Shown piece by piece: positions 1-5,420 of a stretch of 7,495 nt of DNA. Source of the DNA: an uncultured bacterium. Lineage in GTDB: Bacteria; Methylomirabilota; Methylomirabilia; Rokubacteriales; CSP1-6. The stretch covers positions 1-7,495 of the forward strand of contig CAMLFJ010000144.1 in NCBI GenBank assembly GCA_946479205.1, given 5' to 3'. Under the pieces are notes generated by a model. That model was not told the origin of the DNA. It made no database searches and saw nothing but the letters and a program-made list of their open reading frames with translations. Each line of letters begins with the position of its first letter. Positions within the stretch are counted from its first letter, which is position 1. The position numbers and the translations under genes were made by a program.

Positions 1-933
1 GGTGGCGCGGAAGGCGCGCAAGGCCAGCGAGCGGATCTCCTCGGTGACCTCGGGCGAGAGCGGCGCCGGCACCTTGAACGTGGTCTGCCCCGCGCCGTAC
101 TTGGTGTCGTAGTCGTACCACTCGCCGGGGAAGCAGACCTCGCCGGGCACCGAGACGCGCGGCTCGTCGTTGCCGAGCACCGCCACCTCCACCTCGCGGG
201 CCTGGATCCCGCGCTCGACGACGATGCGGCGGTCGTGGCGCGCGGCCAGGTCGATGGCGGCGGGCAGATCCTCGGCCGCCTTCACCTTGCTGATGCCGAC
301 GCTCGAGCCCAGGTTCGCCGGCTTGACGAAGCACGGGAAACCGATCTCCTTCGCGATGCCGCGCGCGATGACCGCGGGCTCGCGCTCCCAGTCGTGCCGG
401 CGCACCACCGCGTACTCGACGATCGGCAGCCCGTGGGCGCGGAAGAGATCCTTCATGGCGACCTTGTCCATGCCGACCGCGGAGGCGAGCACGCCCGCGC
501 CGGTGTACGGCACGCCCGCCAGCTGCAGCAGGCCCTGGACGGTGCCGTCCTCGCCCTGGGGGCCGTGCAGCAGCACCAGCACCACGTCCAGCCGGTCACG
601 GAGGCCGGGCGGCAGGCCCTCGGACGTCTCCATGCGCATGAGCGACGTGCCGCTGCTCTGGGCCGCGGCGCGCTCGAGGAGCTCGTGCTTGGTGTGCGCG
701 TCGGGATCGCCCGAGGTGAGGGCGAGCTGGGCGGCGTCCGCGGCCAGGGCGCGCAGCGGGTCGCCGCCCATCAGCCAGCGGCCGTCCTTGGCGATGCCGA
801 TGGGCACCAGCTCGAAGCGATTCTTGTCCATCGCCGCCATCACCGACGCGGCGCCGGCCAGGGAGACCTCGTGCTCGCCCGAGCGGCCGCCGAAGACGAC
901 CCCCACCCGGAGCTTCCGGGGCTTTTCCGCCAT
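1..933 (-). CDS. ddl: D-alanine-D-alanine ligase, 3' part missing
   Basis: Ddl is a cytoplasmic ATP-grasp enzyme that joins two D-alanines, using ATP, to supply the dipeptide end of the peptidoglycan precursor. The reading frame is open from an ATG at 931-933 to the window edge, giving 311 visible residues. The N-terminal motif [10 protein letters not shown] is at residues 15-24, the HGPQGEDG motif at 123-130, the ATP-grasp strand and loop [15 protein letters not shown] at 202-216, and the substrate-specificity omega loop EWYDYDTKY at 271-279. The tyrosine-containing omega loop fits D-Ala rather than D-lactate as second substrate (family knowledge). The C-terminal Mg-binding part, with its usual NxxNxxPG-type motif, lies beyond the window; family members are about 300-370 residues. 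It follows rarA by 32 bp on the same strand. No Shine-Dalgarno sequence is visible before the ATG. Identification is firm; only the C-terminus is unseen. Confidence 0.97.
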   Translation of the reverse strand, partial: MAEKPRKLRVGVVFGGRSGEHEVSLAGAASVMAAMDKNRFELVPIGIAKDGRWLMGGDPLRALAADAAQLALTSGDPDAHTKHELLERAAAQSSGTSLMRMETSEGLPPGLRDRLDVVLVLLHGPQGEDGTVQGLLQLAGVPYTGAGVLASAVGMDKVAMKDLFRAHGLPIVEYAVVRRHDWEREPAVIARGIAKEIGFPCFVKPANLGSSVGISKVKAAEDLPAAIDLAARHDRRIVVERGIQAREVEVAVLGNDEPRVSVPGEVCFPGEWYDYDTKYGAGQTTFKVPAPLSPEVTEEIRSLALRAFRAT

Positions 934-965
934 GATTTTAGTTGTATCAGACCAGGGTTTTCCGG
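934..965 (-). other. Short rarA-ddl spacer with a weak -10-like box
   Basis: This 32-bp spacer reads on the minus strand as AT-rich sequence without a purine-rich ribosome site. It contains TACAAC at 946-941, four of six matches to a -10 box, exactly 7 nt before the ddl ATG. That geometry would give a leaderless ddl transcript, but there is no convincing -35 box. Read-through from rarA is at least as likely. The promoter reading is weak. Confidence 0.25.
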
Positions 966-2288
966 TCACGCGCGCTTCTGCTTCTCCCGCCACGCCCGCC
1001 ACCGGGCGAGCCGCTCGCCGATCTCCTTCTCGGCGCCCCGCTCGGTGGGCGTGTAGTAGACGCGGCCGCGCAGGGCGTCGGGCAGGTGCTCCTGGCTCAC
1101 CTGGGCGTCGGGCGCGTCGTGCGCGTACTGGTAGCCGCGGGCGTAGCCCAGGTTGCTCATGAGGCCGGTCGGGGCGTTCCGCAGGTGCAGCGGCACCGGC
1201 TCCGCCGGCATCTCCTGGATGTCGTGGCGGACCGCGTTCCACGCCGCGTACACCGCGTTCGACTTGGGGGCCAGCGCGAGATAGCAGGTGGCCTGGGCCA
1301 GGGCCAGCTCGCCTTCGGGGGTGCCGAGGAAGTGGTAAGCCTCCTTGGCGTCCAGCGTCAGGCGCAGCGCGGCCGGATCCGCGTTGCCCACGTCCTCCGA
1401 GGCGAAGCGCACGAGCCGGCGCGCCACGTAGAGCGGGTCCTCGCCCGCCTCCAGCATGCGGCCGAGCCAGTAGAGCGCGCCGTCGGGATCGGAGTCGCGC
1501 AGCGATTTGTGGAGCGCCGAGATCAGGTTGTAGTGCTGCTCGCCCGACTTGTCGTAGAGCAGGGTCTTTTTCTGGACCGCGTCGCGCACCGCGGCCTCGG
1601 TCACGCGGGCGCCCGGGTCGGTCGCCGCGATCTCGAGCACGTTGAGCGCGGTGCGCGCGTCGCCGTCGGAGAGCCGCGCGATGAGGGCCAGCGCCTCGGG
1701 TTCCGCAGTGGCGCCGGTGCCGCCCAGGCCGCGCTCCCGGTCTCCGAGCGCGCGCTCCAGGATGGCGACCAGGTCGGCTTCGGCGAGCGGGCGGAGCACG
1801 TAGACGCGGCAGCGCGACAGGAGGGCGCCGTTGACCTCGAACGACGGGTTCTCGGTGGTGGCGCCGATCAGCACGATGGTGCCCTTCTCGACGTAGGGCA
1901 GGAAGGCGTCCTGCTGCGCTCGGTTGAAGCGGTGGATCTCGTCCACGAACAGGATCGTGCGCTGCCCGCGCCGGCCCCCGTCGGCCTCCGCTTCGGTCAT
2001 CACCTGGCGGATCTCCTTCACGCCCGACACCACCGCCGAGAACGGCACGAAGCGCGCGGCCGCCACGTCGGCCAGGAGGCGCGCCAGCGTGGTCTTGCCG
2101 GTGCCCGGCGGGCCCCACAGGATCATGGAGTGCAGCTGGCCCTCCTCGACGGCCCGGCGTAGCGGCTTGCCCGGCGCGGTCAGCTGCGGCTGGCCGACCA
2201 CCTCGTCGAGGCTCGCGGGTCGCATGCGGTCGGCCAGCGGGGCGGGCGCCTTCGGAGCGGAGGACGGCGGCGTATCGAACAGGTCCAC
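966..2288 (-). CDS. rarA: Replication-associated recombination protein A (RarA/MgsA AAA+ ATPase)
   Basis: RarA is a clamp-loader-like AAA+ ATPase, related to eukaryotic WRNIP1/Mgs1, that acts at stalled or gapped replication forks. The 440-residue product starts VDLFDTPP and continues PLADRMRP, the usual opening of the family. This is why the GTG at 2288-2286 is chosen over the open frame further upstream. Walker A GPPGTGKT is at residues 59-66, Walker B LFVDEIHR at 113-120, sensor-1 GATTENPS at 142-149, an arginine-finger candidate SRC at 158-160 and sensor-2 GDAR at 209-212. The C-terminal half carries the family's tetramerisation region, including LRNAPTGLM near 369-377 and GYxxGYxYAHD near 381-391. 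Length is normal (about 430-450). It sits 17 bp after the HAD gene and 32 bp before ddl. There is no Shine-Dalgarno sequence, but a TATAAT box lies just upstream. Confidence 0.96.
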   Translation of the reverse strand: MDLFDTPPSSAPKAPAPLADRMRPASLDEVVGQPQLTAPGKPLRRAVEEGQLHSMILWGPPGTGKTTLARLLADVAAARFVPFSAVVSGVKEIRQVMTEAEADGGRRGQRTILFVDEIHRFNRAQQDAFLPYVEKGTIVLIGATTENPSFEVNGALLSRCRVYVLRPLAEADLVAILERALGDRERGLGGTGATAEPEALALIARLSDGDARTALNVLEIAATDPGARVTEAAVRDAVQKKTLLYDKSGEQHYNLISALHKSLRDSDPDGALYWLGRMLEAGEDPLYVARRLVRFASEDVGNADPAALRLTLDAKEAYHFLGTPEGELALAQATCYLALAPKSNAVYAAWNAVRHDIQEMPAEPVPLHLRNAPTGLMSNLGYARGYQYAHDAPDAQVSQEHLPDALRGRVYYTPTERGAEKEIGERLARWRAWREKQKRA

Positions 2289-2295
2289 GCGCCGA

Positions 2296-2301
2296 ATTAT
2301 A
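2296..2301 (-). promoter_or_regulatory. Candidate -10 box for a leaderless rarA transcript
   Basis: The minus strand reads a perfect TATAAT seven nucleotides before the rarA GTG at 2288. If used, transcription would start at about 2289-2288, on the start codon itself. That matches the lack of a ribosome-binding site. The region about 17-19 nt further upstream has no good -35 match (CTGCCC-like at best). The box stands out in very GC-rich surroundings, but it is a single hexamer and may be chance. Confidence 0.4.
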
Positions 2302-2305
2302 CGGG

Positions 2306-2941
2306 TTACGCGAGCGCGGCGGGCAGATCGAGCAGCGAGTGGATCTCCGCCGCGATCACCACCCCGCGCTGCTCCATCTCGACGCGGTCCGGGCGGTAGG
2401 CGATGAAGGGCACGCCGCCGGCCTGGGCGGCCGCGCCGTCCACCCACGAATCGCCCACGACCACGATCTGGTCGGCGTCCGGCCAGCGTTCCCGCACCAC
2501 GCGCAGGCCGTCGGGATCGGGCTTGAGCCGGCGCATCTCGTCACGGGTGACGATGAGATCGAGGTGGGAGAGCAGGTCGAAGCGCGCGAGCACGAAGTCG
2601 GCCACCACCCGGTCGTTGTTGGTCCAGATGGCGGTGGCGAAGCCGAGCCCCTTCATGGCGGCCACCGTCTCGCGCGCGAACGGCACGAGCGTGGCGTCGG
2701 CCATGGCCCGCCGCTCGTGGGCCACCGGGATCGCGAGCAGCTCGGCCTCGAGGTGCGCGGCCTCGCGCCGCACCAGGTCGAAGAGCTCGGCGCCCGACCA
2801 GCGCAGCGCCCGCTCGGGCACCGGGATGCCGCGGGCGCGCACGAAGGCCTCCATGTCGCGGCCCACGGCCTTGAGATCGAGCGGGGAGTTGACGAGCGTG
2901 TGATCGAGGTCGAAGACGCAGACCGCCGGCCCGGTGCCTAT
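2306..2941 (-). CDS. HAD-superfamily phosphatase, probable ATA start
   Basis: This is a haloacid-dehalogenase-fold hydrolase, likely a cytoplasmic phosphomonoesterase of the phosphoglycolate phosphatase/pyrophosphatase-like type; the substrate cannot be told. From the ATA at 2941-2939 it encodes 211 residues. Motif I is DLDHT (nucleophile D11, acid D13), motif II T107 in WTNND, motif III K140 in RLKPDPD, and motif IV GDSWVD with D164 and D168. The stretch of about 16-82 is a helical cap. All catalytic residues are present. In this frame there is no ATG, GTG or TTG between 2941 and a GTG at 3388 inside the GntR gene. The first one downstream, a GTG near residue 26, would remove motif I. GGAGG lies 7 nt before the ATA, and the ATA overlaps the CBS stop as ATAG. 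A sequencing error or a CBS-HAD fusion are the alternatives. Confidence 0.85.
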   Translation of the reverse strand: MGTGPAVCVFDLDHTLVNSPLDLKAVGRDMEAFVRARGIPVPERALRWSGAELFDLVRREAAHLEAELLAIPVAHERRAMADATLVPFARETVAAMKGLGFATAIWTNNDRVVADFVLARFDLLSHLDLIVTRDEMRRLKPDPDGLRVVRERWPDADQIVVVGDSWVDGAAAQAGGVPFIAYRPDRVEMEQRGVVIAAEIHSLLDLPAALA

Positions 2942-3354
2942 GCCACGGCCTCCGGCTCGTCGAGCACCAGCGCGCGCAGGAGATCGGAGTGGGTGAGGAT
3001 GCCGACGAGCCGGCCGTCCTCCGTCACGAGGGCCTCGTGGGCGCCGCGCGCGAGCAGCAGGCGGGCCGCGTCGGCGAGCGGCGTGCCGGCGGGCAGGGTG
3101 AGCGCGGGCTCCACCGCACGCTCGACGGTCAGCCGCGCGAGCGCGTCGTGCATCTCGTGGCGGGAGAGCGTGGTGGCCTCCGACGGGGTCAGGGCGAGCA
3201 GCCGCTCCTGCCGCACCACGCCCAGGATCTGGCCGCGCTCGACCACCGGCAGGTGGCTGATGCCGTTGTCGCGGGCCAGGCGCAGCGCGGCCGCCACGCT
3301 GGTCCGCGGGGTCACGGTCAGGGGCGCCGGCGTCATCGCCTCGCGCGCGATCAT
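2938..3354 (-). CDS. Two-CBS-domain protein
   Basis: This 138-residue soluble protein consists of little more than a tandem CBS pair (Bateman module). The first CBS is at about residues 7-57 (MTPAPLTVTP, then SHLPVVERGQILGVVRQE). The second is at about 76-132 (VERAVEPALTLPAGTP, then ALVTEDGRLVGILTHSDLL). The family usually binds adenosine nucleotides or S-adenosylmethionine between the two repeats and passes the signal to a partner; no partner domain is attached here. The ATG overlaps the gntR stop as ATGA. GGGGAG at 3365-3360 is its ribosome site, 5 nt upstream. The stop TAG overlaps the proposed ATA start of the HAD gene. This packing suggests coordinated synthesis with the GntR protein and the phosphatase. 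I infer, without proof, that it is a nucleotide-sensing accessory to one of them. Confidence 0.9.
   Translation of the reverse strand: MIAREAMTPAPLTVTPRTSVAAALRLARDNGISHLPVVERGQILGVVRQERLLALTPSEATTLSRHEMHDALARLTVERAVEPALTLPAGTPLADAARLLLARGAHEALVTEDGRLVGILTHSDLLRALVLDEPEAVA
2949..2953 (-). promoter_or_regulatory. Ribosome-binding site (GGAGG) for the HAD gene
   Basis: GGAGG on the minus strand lies inside the last codons of the CBS gene, seven nucleotides before the ATA at 2941. Spacing and sequence are ideal for initiation there. No ATG, GTG or TTG in the HAD frame is within reach, so this site decides the proposed start. It implies re-initiation by ribosomes finishing the CBS gene. Confidence 0.6.
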
Positions 3355-4352
3355 GCGCGCTCCCCGTCGAGCTGGGCCAGGAGATCACGGAGGAGCTCGA
3401 TCCCTCCCGCGTCCAGGCGCCGGTGGGCGCGGATCACCTCCGCGTCGTCCGGGATCCGCCCGTCGAGCACGGCGAGCGCCTGCTCGGAGCACACGATGAT
3501 GCGGGTCTTCTCGAGCAGCCGGTCGATCGACCACGGATCGTCCGCGGAGGCCAGGACCGGCACCAGATGCGACAGGCCCGCGGACTGGACCGAGCTCAGC
3601 AGATTCTGGCTGCCGCGGGGGACGCTGCAGATCAGGCCGACCGGGGTGCCCGGCGGCAGCTCGGTGAGCCGCAGGAGCGAGGAGATGTTGGACTCGGACA
3701 GGAGCGCGAGCGCGGGCGGCCCGTCGAGGGGCAGGGCCTGCTTCACCTCGTGGATGTGGAAGAACGTGGTGATCACCGCGCGATAGCCCTTGAGGAACCC
3801 CGGCTCCGGCACCCTCGCGGCGAGCTCTTCGACGAGCACCCGGTCCACCACCAGCGGCAGCTCCTCCTCGAGCTGCTCGCGATACCGGGCCAGCTCCGGA
3901 TGATTGCACTCGACGAGCAGCACGCGCGCCTTGGTCCGCCGCGCCGCTCGCACCGCGGGGGCCTGCGCGGCGATGGTGGCGGTCAGCTCATCGTGAGTGA
4001 AGCCCAGGCGCCGGGCGCGGTCGAGGGTCTCCTGCACGAGCCGCTCGAGGCTGCGCGCCGCCCGGCCCTCGTGCGCGGGTGGCCGGTCGACCACGAACGT
4101 ACCGCGGCCCTGGTGGCTCTCCAGGTAACCGTCCTGGTACAGGTCCGCGAGCGCCCGCGCCACCGTGTTGCGGTTGATCCGGAGAAAGCCCGCGAGCTGG
4201 CGCACCGTCGGCACCTGCATGCCCGGCTTGAGCGCGCCGGTGTTGATCAGGTGCCGGATCTGGGTCTGGAGCTGGACGTGGACGGGCACCGCGCTCTTCC
4301 GGTTGACCCGGAGCCCCGAGGGCGGGGTGATCTGCGAGGCTTCGCGCGCCAC
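3351..4352 (-). CDS. GntR-family regulator with long unassigned C-terminal domain
   Basis: This is a DNA-binding transcriptional regulator of 333 residues. Residues about 22-88 form a GntR winged helix-turn-helix: PVHVQLQTQIRHLINTG, then PGMQVPTVRQLAGFLRINRN, TVARALADLYQDGYL and the wing GRGTFV. The VQLQ...IxxGxLxPGxxxPTVRxLA pattern is closest to the YtrA-like branch. That branch normally has a short tail, whereas here about 190 residues follow (about 140-333). They start KARVLLVECNHPELARYREQLEEEL and look like an alternating alpha/beta ligand-binding domain, possibly periplasmic-binding-protein-like. I cannot name the ligand. The start is GTG, preceded at 8 nt by GGGGAG (4366-4361), and lies 14 bp after the small protein gene. 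It overlaps the CBS gene by 4 bp. The AGTGT-type inverted repeats upstream of this operon are its likely target, which predicts autoregulation. Confidence 0.9.
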   Translation of the reverse strand: MAREASQITPPSGLRVNRKSAVPVHVQLQTQIRHLINTGALKPGMQVPTVRQLAGFLRINRNTVARALADLYQDGYLESHQGRGTFVVDRPPAHEGRAARSLERLVQETLDRARRLGFTHDELTATIAAQAPAVRAARRTKARVLLVECNHPELARYREQLEEELPLVVDRVLVEELAARVPEPGFLKGYRAVITTFFHIHEVKQALPLDGPPALALLSESNISSLLRLTELPPGTPVGLICSVPRGSQNLLSSVQSAGLSHLVPVLASADDPWSIDRLLEKTRIIVCSEQALAVLDGRIPDDAEVIRAHRRLDAGGIELLRDLLAQLDGERA

Positions 4353-4366
4353 GTCCGCGGCTCCCC

Positions 4367-4573
4367 TCAGGCCGTAGCTCGTCGTGGGCCGGTGGCCAGC
4401 TTGGGCGCCCGGCCGGCCACCCAGTGCCCGACCTTGATGAGCGCGAATCCGACCGCGACCCGCACGGGCCGGCGCGCCGGCCGGAGCGTTCGGAGGAGGG
4501 CCAGGTGGGCGGCCGTCGCCCGGGCCTCGTCCAACCGCGCTCTGACCAGCTGCTCGTGCAGGTGCGTGTTCAT
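4367..4573 (-). CDS. Small basic protein with one hydrophobic segment, function unknown
   Basis: I do not recognise this 68-residue protein. Residues 1-30 (MNTHLHEQLVRARLDEARAT onward) are predicted to be helical with alternating charges. They are followed by an arginine-rich turn RPARRP and a hydrophobic stretch at about 37-53 (VRVAVGFALIKVGHWVA). It ends in a basic tail. The stretch is short for a membrane helix and contains K and H, so the protein may lie on the membrane surface rather than span it. There is no signal peptide. The second ATG (4573) is preferred to the one at 4579, because AAGGAG is 7 nt before it but only 1 nt before the other. It is the first gene of the operator-controlled unit, 14 bp ahead of gntR. 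Good ribosome site, operon context and sensible amphipathic pattern support it as a real gene. Confidence 0.72.
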   Translation of the reverse strand: MNTHLHEQLVRARLDEARATAAHLALLRTLRPARRPVRVAVGFALIKVGHWVAGRAPKLATGPRRATA

Positions 4574-4580
4574 CGCCATT

Positions 4581-4586
4581 CTCCTT
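4581..4586 (-). promoter_or_regulatory. Ribosome-binding site of the small protein gene
   Basis: AAGGAG on the minus strand lies 7 nt before the ATG at 4573 and only 1 nt before the in-frame ATG at 4579. The spacing selects the downstream ATG as the start, giving 68 rather than 70 residues. Confidence 0.7.
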
Positions 4587-4594
4587 GATGGGTG

Positions 4595-4616
4595 CCTAGT
4601 GTCCTAGGACAGTAGG
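4595..4616. promoter_or_regulatory. Operator O1, 22-bp near-perfect palindrome
   Basis: The half CCTAGTGTCCT (4595-4605) faces AGGACAGTAGG (4606-4616); the two are inverted copies with one mismatched pair. The palindrome lies in the leader between the predicted transcription start (about 4646) and the small protein gene. Its half-site matches those in O2. The AGTGT core resembles half-sites I recall for YtrA-type GntR regulators, and a GntR gene lies in the same operon, so it is probably that protein's operator. A bound repressor here would block elongation. Confidence 0.72.
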
Positions 4617-4639
4617 ATCACCGGCCCCGTGCATAGGGT

Positions 4640-4668
4640 TTAGTGTCCTAATACACTAAGACACTAAG
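4640..4668. promoter_or_regulatory. Operator O2, compound site with three half-sites
   Basis: TTAGTGT (4640-4646) pairs with ACACTAA (4653-4659) as an inverted repeat with the same geometry as O1. Its eight-base form TTAGTGTC (4640-4647) also pairs with GACACTAA (4660-4667). The right half is an exact tandem repeat of ACACTAAG (4653-4660 and 4661-4668). The site thus offers one left half and two alternative right halves. It covers the predicted -10 box and part of the -35/-10 spacer, so binding should exclude RNA polymerase. The centres of O1 and O2 are 44 bp apart, close to four helical turns. Confidence 0.72.
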
Positions 4669-4681
4669 CCCGGCCTGTCAA
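4653..4681 (-). promoter_or_regulatory. Promoter of the small protein-gntR-CBS-HAD unit
   Basis: On the minus strand a perfect TTGACA (4681-4676) is followed after 17 nt by TAGTGT (4658-4653). The latter is a weak -10 box with three consensus positions, including the first two and the last. The predicted start is near 4646, leaving a leader of about 73 nt. The -10 box lies inside operator O2. The -35 begins only about 20 bp after the kdpE stop, and I see no terminator between them, so some kdp read-through is possible. Confidence 0.6.
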
Positions 4682-4700
4682 GTTTTCGGAGGATCTGGAG

Positions 4701-5420
4701 CTATTCGGCGGCGAGCCGGTAGCCGACGCCCGGCTCGGTCAGCAGGTACCGGGGGCGGGCGGGGTCGCGCTCGAGCTTGCGGCGGAGGGCCCCCATGTAG
4801 ACGCGCAGGTAGTGGGCCTGGTCGGTATGGGCGGGCCCCCACACCTCCTTTAATAGGTGCCGCTGGCTCAGGACCCGGCCGGCATGCTTGACCAGGGTCG
4901 TCAGCAGCCGGTACTCGATCGGGGTCAGGTGGACGTCCTTGCCGTCGAGCAGGACCTGCCGCTTGACCTGATCGACCAGGAGATCGCCCACCTTGAAGGT
5001 GGGCTCGCCGGAGTCTCCGCCGGCCGCGTGCCGGAGCGCGACGCGCAGGCGGGCGAGCAGCTCGCCCACCGCGAAGGGCTTGCTGACGTAGTCGTCGGCG
5101 CCGGCGTCGAGCGCCGCGACCTTGTCGCGCTCCTGGCCCCGGGCGGAGAGCACGATGATCGGCACGCGGCTCCACTCGCGCAGGCGCCGGATCACGGCCA
5201 GGCCGTCCAGGTCGGGGAGGCCCAGGTCCAGGATGACGACGTCCGGCTGGCGGGTCGCCGCCTCGATCAGCCCGTCCTCGCCGGTGGTGGCCTCGTGCAG
5301 GCGGTAGCCCTGGGCGCCGAGCGTGGCGCGCAGGAACCGGCGGATCTGGGGCTCGTCTTCGATGAGGACGACGACCGGCGGGGGCACCGCCGCGGGCGCG
5401 CTCGCGACCGGCTCAGCCAT
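4701..5420 (-). CDS. kdpE: KdpE, OmpR-type response regulator of the Kdp K+ system
   Basis: This cytoplasmic response regulator receives a phosphoryl group from KdpD and activates kdpFABC, the high-affinity potassium pump operon. The 239-residue protein has a short proline/alanine-rich lead (1-16) and a receiver domain (about 17-130). The acidic pair E21-D22, phosphoacceptor D65 (VVILDLGLPD), S92 (IVLSAR) and K114 (VSKPF) are all in place. An OmpR/PhoB winged helix follows at about 140-237, with HLTPIEYRLL, the recognition helix region near HYLRVYMGALRRKLE and the closing GVGYRL. Starting at ATG 5420 gives the correct domain length; the open frame upstream is inside kdpD. The overlap with the kdpD stop is 8 bp (ATGGCTGA), typical translational coupling, and only a weak GAGCGAG precedes it. 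The assignment as KdpE rather than a generic OmpR regulator rests on the KdpD partner. Confidence 0.95.
   Translation of the reverse strand: MAEPVASAPAAVPPPVVVLIEDEPQIRRFLRATLGAQGYRLHEATTGEDGLIEAATRQPDVVILDLGLPDLDGLAVIRRLREWSRVPIIVLSARGQERDKVAALDAGADDYVSKPFAVGELLARLRVALRHAAGGDSGEPTFKVGDLLVDQVKRQVLLDGKDVHLTPIEYRLLTTLVKHAGRVLSQRHLLKEVWGPAHTDQAHYLRVYMGALRRKLERDPARPRYLLTEPGVGYRLAAE
4842..4851 (-). other. Ten-base Shine-Dalgarno-like stretch inside kdpE
   Basis: Within kdpE the minus strand reads AAAGGAGGTG, fully complementary to the usual 3' tail of bacterial 16S rRNA. It encodes the KEV of LLKEVWG. The two leucine codons just before it are CTA and TTA, rare choices in this GC-rich gene. No start codon follows at normal spacing, so it does not mark a hidden gene. 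It may slow ribosomes between the receiver and DNA-binding domains, or be accidental. Confidence 0.4.

Noticed and set aside
2289..2447. Longer N-terminus for RarA
   Set aside because: The upstream extension reads the HAD coding region out of frame. The family opening VDLFD...PLADRMRP starts at the GTG at 2288.
2938..2965. Programmed -1 frameshift joining the CBS and HAD proteins
   Set aside because: The junction has no slippery heptamer of the X XXY YYZ type, and the well-placed GGAGG points to initiation instead. A natural fusion hidden by a sequencing indel remains possible and is noted under findings.
170..4607. Long plus-strand open frames (for example 942-2162, 2339-3499, 3423-4607)
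   Set aside because: They lie opposite well-identified genes (ddl, rarA, HAD, CBS, gntR). Their translations are low-complexity, rich in Arg, Gly, Ala and His, with no recognisable domains, as expected for antisense frames in very GC-rich DNA.
4595..4616. O1 palindrome as a terminator of kdpE
   Set aside because: It has no loop and no T-run after it, and it lies downstream of a good promoter in the leader of the next operon. A protein-binding site explains it better.
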